From the NCBI GenBank assembly GCA_031216915.1, contig CM062297.1, positions 183,156,083-183,220,082 of the forward strand: 64,000 nt of DNA. Direction: 5' to 3'. Positions within the stretch are counted from its first letter, which is position 1. The number at the start of each line of letters is the position of its first letter. Position numbers and translations under genes: made by a program. The notes under the pieces are model-generated. The model was not told the origin of the DNA. It saw nothing but the letters and a program-made list of their open reading frames with translations, and searched no databases. The stretch comes from Pictodentalium vernedei (lineage: Eukaryota; Mollusca; Scaphopoda; Dentaliida; Dentaliidae). Shown here piece by piece: positions 44,187 through 55,152 of this stretch.

Positions 44187-44358
44187 ATGTAATAAACACA
44201 GAATGCCACAATGTGTGAACGCATTCATCAATATGGCACTCATGTCATCGGAGAAGGCTTGAACTTGAGGCTGCACCTCTCGATCTATCCTTCTGCGCTG
44301 CCATTCGTGTGGTATTGACGAAACACATTCACACATCGTGGCATTCTGTGTATTTATT
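44187..44358. mobile_element. H-family inverted-repeat element
   Basis: Arms of about 45 bp: AATAAACACAGAATGCCACA...CGCATTCATCAATATGGCA and CGAAACACATTCACACATCG...GTGTATTTATTA. Confidence 0.75.
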
Positions 44359-44359
44359 A

Positions 44360-45110
44360 TACCCCCACTTTCGACGAAAATTTGGGTATACTGGATTACA
44401 TGTGTGCATCCGTCTGTGCATCGGTGTGTATGTATGTCCATGTGTGAGTCCATCCGAGAATATTCATAACTTTCATAACTTAAGTAAATTATTATTTTCT
44501 ATAATATTTGTTGGTCATAGGTATGCCCACACTAGTTATTTTTTTTTATTACTTGTTTTTATTACTTGTTAACTTAGAAATTGTGTCCATCCGAGCCAAA
44601 TTTTGTCTATTCAGCCTATATCTTGGGTTTCGAATGTTCTATTGCAATGAAATTTGCTCTGAACACTGCTTATGGTATAGGCTTTAAAAAAAGGATTCAA
44701 TGATATTTCTCACATTCTCCTTTTTAGAGTTATCCCCCTTTTTTGACTTAAAAATTGTAGGAAATAGACATTATTTGTCTGTTCAGCCTGTATCTGAGGT
44801 ATGGGTTATCAGATTTCAGTGAAATATGGCATGCAGTTTGCCTTTGACAAAGGCTTCTGCCTCATTGCATAAAACTTCCAAACACCAAACAATTTACCAT
44901 ACCTTTTGACTTAGAAATTGTTAAAAATTGTTATACCCCCACTTTCGAAGAAAAGGGGGGGGGGGGCATACTGGATTACATGCGTCCATCTGTCCGTCCG
45001 TCCATTTGTGAGTCCATCTGAGAATATTCCAGCTCTTTTTTTTTATAGCCTTAAATTATCAGACTAAGTACAACAGTCAATCAAATAATTTTAAATTCCA
45101 TATGTAGCTC
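44360..45110 (+). repeat. Two 'ATACCCCCACTTTCG' dispersed repeats
   Basis: Starts at about 44360 and 44934, each followed by GGATTACATG and GTCC/TCCG runs. Interior 'TATCTTGGGTTTCGAATG' and 'TATCTGAGGTATGGGTTATC' are internal sub-repeats. Confidence 0.65.
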
Positions 45111-45167
45111 TGACTTGGGTTTGGAAAGTAACCTCTCAGGGTCATTTATTACAGAGTTCTTTTCTTT

Positions 45168-45545
45168 TTATGCCCCCCGACTTGGGCTGGGTGGCTTATA
45201 GTGATTGAAGTGTGCATGTGTCCGTGTGTGTGTCCGAGCCAATAACTCGAAAACTTTTAGGGCCACAGTCATCAAACTTCACACAATTATAAAGGACCAT
45301 GGGAGGATGTGTCACACACCATAGCTGGGTTTGTACCTTCAAGGTCAAGGTCACATTTCACGGTCACACTAAAAATCGGTCAATATTCGTGTCTCAGCCA
45401 TAACTCGGAAACGAATCATAGTATAATTGTTAAACTTTTTACAAATGTTAAGGACAGTCAGAAGGTGTGTCGCATATAATAGTTTCCGCCGCATCTGCAA
45501 GGTGAAGATCACAAGGGGGGGGCAGGGGGGGGCATGTGTTACCTT
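45168..45545 (+). repeat. 'TATGCCCCCCGACTTGGGC' dispersed repeat
   Basis: CCAATAACTCGAAAAC and CAGCCATAACTCGGAAACG mark two internal units; ends GGCATGTGTTACC. Non-coding. Confidence 0.55.
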
Positions 45546-45949
45546 AGTAACATTCTTCTTGTTCCTTTGAGTGTTTTATCAAATTTATCCATTTTTCACC
45601 AAGTCAGAGAGAAAACTGTCCTTTTGATCATCTTGAATATATTTTTTGCATTGCTTGTAATTTTCATCAAATATTTTAGTTGATGTGGGTGGTGTGGTAT
45701 TAAATTAGCCTTTCCCAGGCATTTGCAAGTTTTGTAGAATTCATTGTGTTACTTTTCCTGTATAGGGCTAGATTTCTCTTGAGAGTCAAAATTTGTTCAT
45801 AAACAAATGGTTTGTTATAGGCACGCTCCAATAAATTGTAATAGAACAAGTTCTTATGAACAAACTATCTGTTACTTAGAGCTGACTATAAGCACCTGCT
45901 GAAAATTTGGGATTTCTTTGTGGCACATACACTATTTAACAGAAGCCAA
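45546..45949. other. No gene; degenerate C hairpin near 45790-45870
   Basis: 'TTTGTTCATAAACAAATGG...GCACGCTCCAATAAATTGTA' only. Confidence 0.4.
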
Positions 45950-46040
45950 GGGAGTGTGCTGGCTCACTGGTTTGAGCATTGAACTTCAAACTGAAAGGTC
46001 CACAATTCAATCTGGACCAGCAGTAACCGCATTTTATACC
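45950..46040 (+). mobile_element. SINE head, 3'-truncated
   Basis: GGGAGTGTGCTGGCTCACTG...CCACAATTCAATCTGGACC, then the homology stops. Confidence 0.6.
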
Positions 46041-46519
46041 ATGATTACATATTCTACTATATATAAAAAGCTTATGACATAAATTTTAGCTTTACACACC
46101 AACCGTGGTGAACACGCCAGCAATGGGATTTCAATAGTTTAAATTTACACCTACAGTGGAACTACATCCAAGTTGACCTTTGGTGACCTCACCTTGAATG
46201 CAAACTTGTCTAAATTTATCACTCGAAAGAATGAAATGGAACCATCAATTATTATAATTAAGTTTACCTTATAAGATACCAAAAATTAATAAACATGCGT
46301 TGTCTCATGTTAATAAACTAACCATAACTCGAAATGGTATGTTATTATTTCAGTGATACAATTACCAGTGGAAGTACCAAAATTGCCAGTGGAAGTACCA
46401 AATGTTCACCACTCATTGTGAAGAGGTGTTAATCACACCATGCACAAAGGCTCATGGTTAACACCACTTCACTACTTGTGGTGAACATTTGGTACACCAA
46501 GCCACTATGGGTGTATTCT
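46041..46519. other. No gene; inverted patch at 46390-46500
   Basis: CCAAATGTTCACCACT / GTGGTGAACATTTGG and AGGTGTTAATCACACCA give a long imperfect inverted repeat. Confidence 0.45.
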
Positions 46520-47038
46520 ATATGTTTCCTTGGGCAAGGCACTTAACCCTTTACCCAACATAACGGCCAAAACCGGCCAGCGCTATTCTCAAAAATCGCG
46601 AATTAATTTTCAAAATATTTTCATTTTTTGTCTCAAAAACATAGGTTATGACCCCTCGTTGGAACGAGCTCGTTGAGCTCGTTCCAACAAGGGGTCATAA
46701 CCTATGTTTTTGAGACAAAAAATGAAAAAAATTAGTTATTCAAGAATTTTTTTTGCAAGTGTCGTCTGCTTTTCATGTTAGGTAAAGGGTTAATCCCGAT
46801 TTCCCACATGGGGTACAATGGTGCTCTGTACTAAGGCATACTGCACATTGATGGTGTGCTTGCCTGCAACCAGTGCTAACCATGCTTGTGCAGAGTCAGT
46901 ACGTTGGTGAGTCTGAGAGTTGCTACCAGCTTCTTGGTGGTTCTGTCCAGGTAATCTGGCTTCCATCACCTCGAAAACTGTCTGACATGATGTGATTCTG
47001 GCTTTTGAAAGTGTCGTCAAACCCCAGTAAAAAAATAA
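46520..47038 (+). mobile_element. SINE, 5'-truncated, interrupted by an A element
   Basis: CCTTGGGCAAGGCACTTAA is broken and resumes TTAATCCCGATTTCCCACAT...; tail type 2. Without the A element and one TTAA the SINE reads through. Confidence 0.85.
46543..46793. mobile_element. A-family MITE, A2, with proven TTAA target
   Basis: TTAACCCTTTACCCAACA ... TTAGGTAAAGGGTTAA, long perfect palindrome with centre GAGCTC-GTT-GAGCTC. Lies in the SINE body exactly at TTAA. Confidence 0.93.
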
Positions 47039-47057
47039 AGAAATTTGGACTTCTCTG

Positions 47058-47107
47058 GGAATGCGGTGGCTCAGGAGGTAGAGATGCAGACTACAAGCCG
47101 AGAGTGG
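47058..47107 (+). mobile_element. SINE head fragment
   Basis: GGAATGCGGTGGCTCAGGAG...CAAGCCGAGAG, then lost. Confidence 0.6.
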
Positions 47108-47243
47108 ATGTGCTTCAAATTATATTTGGAGAGAAATTATTCACTCTCTGTAGATTTGCCATGTTACAATTTGTGTGAGAGTGCCCAAGGCATATGAGAA
47201 CAGATTTTACTGACCAAAAGTATTTTATTACTCGAGCAACCAG

Positions 47244-47490
47244 TTAACCCTTTACCCAATGTAGTGGCCAAAACTGGCCAGCGCTATTGTCAAAAATCGC
47301 CAATTAATTTTCATTATATTTTCATTTTTTGTTTCAAACACAGGTTATGACCCCTCTGGAACGAGCTTGTCAAGCTCGTTCCAATGAGGAGTCATAACCT
47401 ATGTGTTTGAGACAAAAAATGAAAAAAATTAGTTATTCAAGAATTTTGTTTGCAAGTGTCGTCTGCTTTTCGTGTTAGGTAAAGGGTTAA
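47244..47490. mobile_element. A-family MITE, A2
   Basis: TTAACCCTTTACCCAATG ... GTTAGGTAAAGGGTTAA, palindrome AGGTTATGACCCCT. Its left TTAA is the right end (CAACCAGTTAA) of a decayed C element (about 47110-47247). Confidence 0.88.
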
Positions 47491-48925
47491 ATCATTCCTT
47501 GCTGTTACTCATCATTTTACAGACTTGTGCAATCGTTCATTTCTGTCAAGACAAGGTGAGTAATTTATTAAGGTGCACTCTTAGTGAGCTACACTTTCAC
47601 CAAAGATACTCCAGGAAAATGATTTGGGAAATGTATGTTATTTTCTTCATCCGAATAGATTTTGTATAAGTCTTATTTAGTAGTTAACTGATCAACTTCT
47701 CTAGGCCTGGAAATAACATGTGAACGCTCGTTTAGATTATGTGGAGGTAATTCCATCAACAACTAATATGTGATCTTGCTTTGGTAAGAAATTCTGTCAA
47801 GACGTAAACAACATGACTTGCATAGTAAAAATAGAGAAAGTGGGAAAGCATTACAACACCTTTTTCCAATAGGTTACTACCATGTTTTATAGCATGACCT
47901 GCTAACAGGTTACGATGTGTAAGCTCTTTATTTCCAGACCTACTTCTCTCCATCAGTAGCTGGTATAACACTCAGCACAATGATGGAATAACTTGTATGC
48001 TAAACGTAGGAAGAAATTACACTGGTGTGCATCCATTCTGAGCTCATGGAGGCATGAACAGGTAGTGTAAATTAATGACTAGAATAAAACATTGTATCCA
48101 GTTCAAGGCAGCAATATTACCAGGGGTGTAAATAATCCAAAATGTTGGGGGAGTTCTTGTGTAGCCCTATTCTGCCCTGTTGATAGTGCAAATTGCCCTG
48201 TTTACTCCCACCCGCTTCCAAAACTGCACAATTAGCCTATCATTTAAATGCCTATTTGCTATAAAATAAATAGATTTGTCCTGACCATTCAATTACGATT
48301 CGGAGAGCCTGGGAGAGGTAAGGGCATCAGACTTGACAAGATGAACTATTAACACTAAGACAGGGCAGTAATTCTACATATTACAATTATTATTTGTTTG
48401 TGGGGCAGTTGATTGCCTGCTAGGTACATAGGTGCAGCTTGCCCAACCACTGCACTGTGAATGGATAGTTAAAGAATTTTTCTTGTTTTTGTTTGGGGGG
48501 AGGGGGTAATAAATCCCCCATTATTTACACCCCTGTATCTATTTTACTAGTAGTCTGTAATACTATGCATCACCTCAGGCCTACCTATTCCCAGGCTCAT
48601 ATAATGTGAACAGTGTGATATATCTAATCATTTTCACTTGAAGCCAGAGGTATACTGTACCAGTGGAAAGAAGTGAAGGATCAGTTGTTTCTTTTATCAC
48701 TAAGGAATTTTATATGTACTGAAGAGTGAAAACAGTGACGCATGAATAATCAAACATTTGAGACAGTGGTGGATATTTAAGAACAAAAAAAATCTTTATC
48801 ACTATTATATAACTTTTAATGCTCACAGCATCCTATTTCACATATCTTCAGAATAATAAGGTGTACTATATACATTTCTTTTATACACAGTATGCTTAAA
48901 AAATATGAGTTTCTGTGTTTCTATG
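47491..48925. other. No gene recognised
   Basis: Longest stretch (1.4 kb) without an identified repeat; ORFs are short and unremarkable. Confidence 0.45.
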
Positions 48926-49180
48926 TTAACCCTTTACCCAACAACAAGATATCAACTTTTATTATTTTAATTACCGGGTATTGTTTTTTAAGTATGTTTA
49001 AAAAAATGTCGACAAAACCATATCATGTGAACCCTTATTGGAATGGGCTCGACGAGCTCGTTCCAATGATTGCTCACATGATATGGTATTGTTGAATTTT
49101 TTTTTAAATATATTTTTTGCAACTGCTCAGTTTGCAAATTTTACAGGAGGATGCGGTCGATTTATTAGGTAAAGGGTTAA
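48926..49180. mobile_element. A-family MITE, A1, diverged
   Basis: TTAACCCTTTACCCAACAAC ... TTAGGTAAAGGGTTAA, CCATATCATGTGAACCC arm, centre GGGCTC-GAC-GAGCTC. Confidence 0.82.
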
Positions 49181-50100
49181 AATATCCTTCCATGTATTAT
49201 CTGAAAAACTATTCTCCAACAAAATAATAAACTTTAAACAAATAATGTCAACAACAGCATGCATAATAAAAGATCCATGCTTTTATTATTATTCAGAGAA
49301 ACTTGTATCAGTTTTCCACTATATCCAGCATTGAAAATTTTTGTGTTCTGTGGGGGCATAAATAACAGTGGTGGGTTAGATTTGACACCTCCTCTGTACT
49401 TTTTCTCATTGGGACATTTTTAAATTCATCTGGATTGGAGCCTTAAGTATTAATTCAATCTTGCTTGTCTGGCCAGGGGTGTAAACAAAGCCCCTCCCCT
49501 ACCACCTGCCACACTAGTAACTTTTCCATTTGAGACATTATCTTATGGTCTGGAGTCTTAGATATCAATTCGCTCTTGCTCTAACGAGACCAGATTTGAT
49601 TCTTGAACTTAAGTCACACACATAGTCCGTCATAAAATGGAGGTCTGTGGACTGACTCATTCTCCAACTGCGCCATCAAAACACGCCGTCAATGAAGGCG
49701 TGTCTTGATGATGTAATTGGAAATTTTATGAAATTTTATTCATTGGGACTTGGGCCATCACAGTCTGGACAAATCACACACACCAACCATTAGTCATCTT
49801 TGAGGTGACCCTGCCTCTGGTCAGTAACCCCCACTTTTCACTTACCTGCATGGAAGTGAGATGGGATGTGAGGGTGGTAACAGTTGCAGGATGCTTGTTA
49901 GGACTTGGATCATCTGAAAAGAAACCTTGTCACTGCTAGGAACAAAGGTGTTTTTTTGTCTTGCCCTGTCACATCCCTTTTTATAGTATATTAGAAGTAA
50001 ACAAACAAAGTCTCATAATTAGGTAGAATACCTCATTTCACATTTGATCTGATAGTGTTTGCATTATCAATGGCAAAAGAAGGCTGCAGTTTTGAAAGGG
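49181..50100. other. No gene; hairpins at 49672-49710 and 49805-49900
   Basis: CATCAAAACACGCC / GGCGTGTCTTGATG, and an imperfect CCCACTTTTCACTTACC / GGAAGTGAGATGGGATGTG pair recalling the hairpin of the X element at 35593. Confidence 0.5.
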
Positions 50101-50314
50101 TTAACCCTTTACCCAATGCAGATGATATCAAATTTATGATTTTTTCAACAAAACCGCACCATGTGACCCCTCATTGGAACGAGCTCTTTGAGCTCGTTCC
50201 AATGAGGGGTCACATGATGTGGTTTTGTTGAAACATTTTTGAAAAAAAATTTTCAACAGCAAAATTTGAAAACAACGTGGATGGATGCAGCCAATTCAGT
50301 AGGTAAAGGGTTAG
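50101..50314. mobile_element. A-family MITE, A1
   Basis: TTAACCCTTTACCCAATGCA ... TAGGTAAAGGGTTAG, centre GAGCTC-TTT-GAGCTC. Immediately preceded by TTGAAAGGG, the tip of an M/J-like element. Confidence 0.85.
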
Positions 50315-50807
50315 ACAAATTTGAATCCCAGAGAAAGAGAGAAACATTCATTAAGAATTCTGTTAGTTTTTAGGCTGGTAGTGTGTTGCATATAATGACA
50401 TCTCACAACCAATAATTTCAATTTGTTGAAGTCTAACTTGTAATCACTGGATTCCGCCATTCCTGTTTACTTTGATGATTCAATTTCTCTGAATAATATT
50501 GTAAAATCGTCCATCTAGTTTGTTTCCATAAACGATTGTAGAGAGATCTCATTCCTTATTGTTGGCATACCAACAAAAAGTTTTCAGTTTCAACCAACAG
50601 GATGCCTGAGAAATTCAATATAATATTTTAAATTACCATGTTCAGTTTCGTGTTTCGACATTAAAATTCCCCTTTTATTCAATTTCTGTTTGCAACTAGG
50701 GTATTGGAATTCTTGGAAAAAAGTCACAAAAAAGTGGAATGATGATGTATTTCTTCCTTGTACAGCTTTTGATAGAATAAAACTATGGTTGTACAAGACT
50801 GATAGAG
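50315..50807. other. No gene recognised
   Basis: Spacer; an 82-residue minus ORF has no recognisable content. Confidence 0.4.
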
Positions 50808-51525
50808 TTAACTGGTGGAGTGCTAAATTATTTTTCAAAGACGATTTGAAACCTTAGTATTTTTTCAAAGATACACTGCTACAGAAGAGCCCTCTTAATT
50901 GGATATCTCTTAACTGAATAACCCTGTTAATTAAATATAATTTCTCAACACAAAACCATTTACCATACCGCCAGTACAAATTTGATCTGTTGATTGAATA
51001 TCACTTTTAAAGTAAACTCCTGTTAATTGAATAAAAAATCTTGTATCCCATCGAGAAATTACCCTGACTCTCCCCAGTTTTCCTTTGTTTATAGACCTAT
51101 TTGGCCACCAGCACATCCAATACAGGCATTTAATCTATTATATCTTGTTTGACAGAACTCATGGAGCTCTGTCAAACAAGATATAATAAAATAAATGCTA
51201 AGATTATCTCTCGAATACAGGGAAGTGACACAATCCCTGTTAATTGAATACTCCTGCTAATTGAATAATTTTCATTGGCAAAGTATCTATTAAGTTAACA
51301 GTGTTCTACTGTACCAGCAAGGGCAGGCTTAATTCAGAAGGATTTTGTTCATAAATAATTGTTTTGTTACTATTTATTGGAGAGTGCTTCTCTAATTGGC
51401 ACTCTCCAATAAATGGTAATAAAACGACTTAATATGAACATTTTTTTTCCTACAACTGCACAAATAACAAGGTTATGCTTACAGTGTAAAGCCACTATAG
51501 TGGCTTCTAGCACTTAATCAGTTAA
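50808..51525. mobile_element. C-family TTAA MITE interrupted by T
   Basis: TTAACTGGTGGAGTGCTAA ... GCTTCTAGCACTTAATCAGTTAA; hairpin TTTATTGGAGAGTGC / GCACTCTCCAATAAA right of the insertion. Confidence 0.85.
50882..51311. mobile_element. T-family pogo/Tigger-like MITE, 430 bp
   Basis: CAGAAGAGCCCTCTTAATTG ... GTTAACAGTGTTCTACTG between TA dinucleotides; core GACAGAACTC-ATG-GAGCTCTGTC. Confidence 0.88.
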
Positions 51526-51621
51526 TACAAAGCACCTCCCCCCCTCCCTCCCCCCTGCCCCCCCCCCCCCCCCCCCCCATGGCCATGGGAACCCTGGAAA
51601 GTTGTGCAGTACTCACTTGCT

Positions 51622-51700
51622 GTGGTAAACAAGTTTTACGCCCGGTAACCAATGCTTGGGGTGGAAGACCTCTGCATTGGGCAGCATAGGAGTGAATTTT
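51622..51700 (+). mobile_element. G-type SINE fragment
   Basis: GTGGTAAACAAGTTTTACGC...AACCAATGCTTGGGGTGGAAG. Preceded by a C-rich tract (about 51536-51578). Confidence 0.55.
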
Positions 51701-51859
51701 CTGGTGTTGGGAGAAGAGAAACATGTGAGGAGGGCATGGTAGTTGGGTGTACATAGGTAATCAAGGCCTCATCTGAGAGCTATGACAAATTAGCGGCTGA
51801 CCAGAGTATTATTATTATCAATATTAGTCTCCCAGGAGCCAGGCAAATCCATACAGATG

Positions 51860-52210
51860 GGTGCACGGTGGCTCAACAGGTAGAGCTGCAGGCTGCATGC
51901 CAAGAGGTCCTCGGTTTGAAACCAACCTGCGGCATCTGCGTTGTGTCATTGGGCAAGACACTTCAGTCCCCATTGCCCATATGGGGCGGTGACATTGTGT
52001 ACTGAGGCGTACTGCTTGCCAATGGTGCACTTGTCTTCAACCAATGCTAACCGTGTTTGTCTGGAGTTAGTATGTTGGGGAGCCTTAAAGTTGCTCGCTA
52101 TTGCTTGGTGGTTCTCTCTTGGTACTCTGGCTTCCTCCACCCTTAAAACTGACATGAGGTGACCCTGGCTGTCGAAGTGTCGTTAAACCCCAATAAATAA
52201 ATAAATTAAT
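51860..52210 (+). mobile_element. tRNA-headed SINE, tail type 2, full length
   Basis: GTGCACGGTGGCTCAACAGG head, CCTCGGTTTGAAACC B-box, TGTCATTGGGCAAG body. Exact 15-bp duplication AAATCCATACAGATG (51845-51859, 52211-52225). Confidence 0.92.
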
Positions 52211-52264
52211 AAATCCATACAGATGAGATAATTTCACTTCAGTGATAATATGATGCATAAGCCT

Positions 52265-52477
52265 TTAACCTTCTGCACTCTGATGTCAAAATGGCAAAGG
52301 TTTCAGCAGCAAATATTTTCCATAATGCAGATTGATATTTAACCAAATATATCTTGTCTGACAGAGCTCGGTGAGCTCTGTCAAACAAGATATAATTGGT
52401 TAAATTCAGAGTTAAACAAGCAGAAACCAGAGTGATTGGAGAAAATTCTGTTGGATTTCCAGAGTGTTGGGGGTTAA
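52265..52477. mobile_element. B-family TTAA MITE
   Basis: TTAACCTTCTGCACTCTGAT ... TTCCAGAGTGTTGGGGGTTAA; core GACAGAGCTC-GGT-GAGCTCTGTC with outer AAATATATCTTG / CAAGATATAATT. Confidence 0.8.
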
Positions 52478-52522
52478 GTTTTTGTTCATGGACTTCTGAA
52501 TAAATTCCAAGTATGCTCTTCC

Positions 52523-53138
52523 AGGAGCATGGTGGCTCAGTGGTTATGGCAAAGAACTTCAACTGAAAGGTCCACGGTTCGATCCCTGCCAGGGTTAACA
52601 GCATTATATCCTTGGCAAAGCATTAATCCCGGTAGTACTGTGTGCTAAAGCGAACTGCACGTCAATGGTGCACTTTACTTTGGGGAGTCTGACAGTTGCC
52701 CGCCTTTGCTCAGTGGTTCTCACCGGGGACTCCGTCTTCCTCCACCCATAAAACTGTCCAGCACGAGCAGGGTTCCCGCAGAACCATGGATTCAAGGAAT
52801 GGCCTTGAATTCAACAAAGTGTGGTTCAAGTACTCGAAATCCTGGAAAATGGTGAAGGGATCCTTGAAAATCCTTGAATTTTTGCAAAATAAAAACGTGC
52901 TGACAATATGGGTAATTAACATCCTCCATCGTTGGGTACACTAGTAGTCATATATCATCATTCATGGCAGTAAGGCCTTGAAAATCCTTGAATTTGGTTG
53001 CTGTAAGGCCTTGAAAAATGCTATAAAATGTTGAGAAATGGCCTTGAATAGCCTTAAGTTTGATCAGTCCTTCCCTGCAGGAACCCTGATGAGGTGACCA
53101 TCGCTGTCGAAGGTGTCGTTAAAACCCCAATAAATAAG
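52523..53138 (+). mobile_element. tRNA-headed SINE interrupted by an X element
   Basis: GGAGCATGGTGGCTCAGTGG head, GGTTCGATCC B-box; the tail GCTGTCGAAGGTGTCGTTAA is after the insertion. A C-family right end (TTCCAGCACTCTACCGGTTAA) follows at about 53147-53167. Confidence 0.83.
52768..53088. mobile_element. X element inside a SINE
   Basis: CAGGGTTCCCGCAGAACC / CCCTGCAGGAACCCTG ends, 321 bp, CCTTGAATT words inside. Flanks ACGAG and ATGAG suggest a 5-bp duplication with one CpG transition. Confidence 0.75.
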
Positions 53139-53167
53139 TATAGGCTTCCAGCACTCTACCGGTTAAA

Positions 53168-53634
53168 GAAAACATTTTATAAATACACTGGATGAGGCAT
53201 CGCAACCAATTGATGCAGACCAATTACATCACTTAAGCTGTCATCTGTTTACCAAGTCCATGTAATCAAAAGGTAGTATTTTTCAGTGTGACTAGCGCTG
53301 AAGCTAGAAGTACATGTGTCTATAATCAATATTTTGATGCCTAATGGTCTGAAATGTTTGCCTCCAAATAGAAAGTACAAAAACACCCTGCAAGTCAATG
53401 TAAAGAGTGCACCACCTCAGATGTATAGTAATTTGATTACTGATGCTGACAGTTGGTTGTAATTGACTGTCAAATTGCATGAAAGATTGCAATTTCCTGA
53501 TATTTTTCAAAATATCTCTCATGTACATATAGGAGTGGGGTGGGGTTGGCCCATTTATTGAAAAAGATTTGAAACTACTACCAAAACATAAGCTCCATAT
53601 ATAAACTCAGACCCATTTTCATTCTTTTAAGCCT
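53168..53634. other. No gene recognised
   Basis: Spacer. Confidence 0.4.
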
Positions 53635-53880
53635 CAACTGGTTGAGTGCTAGAAGCCACTAACATGGCTCTTTTGAAAAGTGCTGAAAGCCACTTTAGTG
53701 GCTTTACACTGTATGCATTAGCTTGTTGTTTGCGCAGCAATAGAAATAAAATTTTAGTGTAAAATTGTTTTGTTAAAATTTATTGGAGAGTGCATTTTGG
53801 CACTCTCCAATAAATTGTATCAAAACAATTATTTAAAGAATAAATTCTTGCGGAACTAAGGCTCCAATGCCAGTATATAA
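53635..53880. mobile_element. C-family MITE
   Basis: AACTGGTTGAGTGCTAGAAG start, AAAGCCACTTTAGTGGCTTT small palindrome, hairpin TTTATTGGAGAGTGC / GCACTCTCCAATAAA. Right end unclear; N-family unit follows (53905-54005). Confidence 0.65.
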
Positions 53881-54010
53881 TGCCCTAAAATCACTGTTAA
53901 GATAAATGCATCCTGCCAGTAGAGTAATCAAGGAAGATTAAACTTGGGACAACTTTCAGTACAGTATAAAAGGGGCAATTTGTGGCTGTACAGGAATTTA
54001 AGGGATAGGG

Positions 54011-54396
54011 AATGTCTTCTGTTGCTACCTATGTTTTTTGTTTTGCAGAATATGCAGTGGTGGATCTAGGATTCTGGGTGAAAGGGAGCACCACATTTCA
54101 ATCCTGGGTCATCATGTGAAGGATCATCCTGCACTTGTTGCAGTGAGTTGGGAGTGAGCGGGGGGGGTATCCCACTTTTGTCGGTAGGATCTGGAAGCCT
54201 CCCAGGGGAAAATTTCTGAAAATGTATGGTGGCTTATTTACGCAGGACCACAATGTTTTTTCCAGCCAAAATATTTCATCAATTTAATAGACTCATTCAA
54301 AGTGTGGAAGAGGGGAACCAATTTATACTGGCACACAGGAGATGCACACAGGATCGAAAGCTACATGCATGGGATGATAACAGGATTATACGTGAT
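54011..54396. other. No gene recognised
   Basis: Spacer. Confidence 0.4.
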
Positions 54397-54407
54397 AACA
54401 CATGAAT

Positions 54408-54700
54408 CGCTCCCTCATTGTGTCCTTGGACAAGGCACTTAACCCCAATTGCCTACATGGGGGCACAATGAGGCTGTGTACTAAGGCTTACTGCACGTCG
54501 AAGGTGCACATGTCTTCAACCAATCTAACCCTGCCTGTGCCACGATGCAGAGTTCAGAATTACGATGTTGGAGAGCTGACATCTGCTCGTCGTTGCTCGG
54601 TGGTTCTCTCCGGGTACTCCGGCTTCCACCACACATAAAACTGTCACCGACATGATATGACCCTGGCTGTTAATGTGTCGTTAAATCCTAATTAAACAAA
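54408..54700 (+). mobile_element. 5'-truncated SINE with target duplication
   Basis: 'CTCATTGTGTCCTTGGACAA' start, 'CTTCAACCAATCTAACCCTG' body, tail GGCTGTTAATGTGTCG. AACACATGAAT on both sides (54397-54407, 54701-54711). Confidence 0.85.
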
Positions 54701-54711
54701 AACACATGAAT

Positions 54712-55152
54712 ATCTGGTAGTGACTACATACATTGTTGCAGATAATACCATATCCCCTGGCCTCGGTGCTTCTGAAAAAATTTGAGTTACAAATAAATAG
54801 GGTGGAGCATCTGATTGGTCTGAACTGCAACCCTCCACCCACTCCCATCCTGATATGAGTGAGTCTTGAGTAGAAACACCTGTTTGTGAGTATCTCCTGG
54901 TAAATCTCTTTATATTCTTCATTTTATTGTGAAAATTCTGCTAAGTACATCACATTTCTTGTATTACTGCTTTATTTTCAGCATCAGTTTCATATTCTGT
55001 GGAGATTCAATGCAGACCATAAAAATGCACTACTGTTGAAATGTTGTAGTCAAAATCAGTTGCCTTTACTCAACATTGGCACCAGGCTTATGAATACTTG
55101 GGATTACAACAATATAGAGATAGAGATGCCTTATAAAAGTACTCAGAATTAT
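54712..55152. other. No gene recognised
   Basis: Spacer. Confidence 0.4.

Noticed and set aside
51860..52210. Short ORFs on both strands across the SINEs (also at 2383, 6499, 22529, 33731, 42405, 46794, 60456)
   Set aside because: Similar peptides (PVKLSDMR-like or EEAGVPGENHRATTSS-like) recur wherever the same SINE occurs; they are chance frames in repeats.
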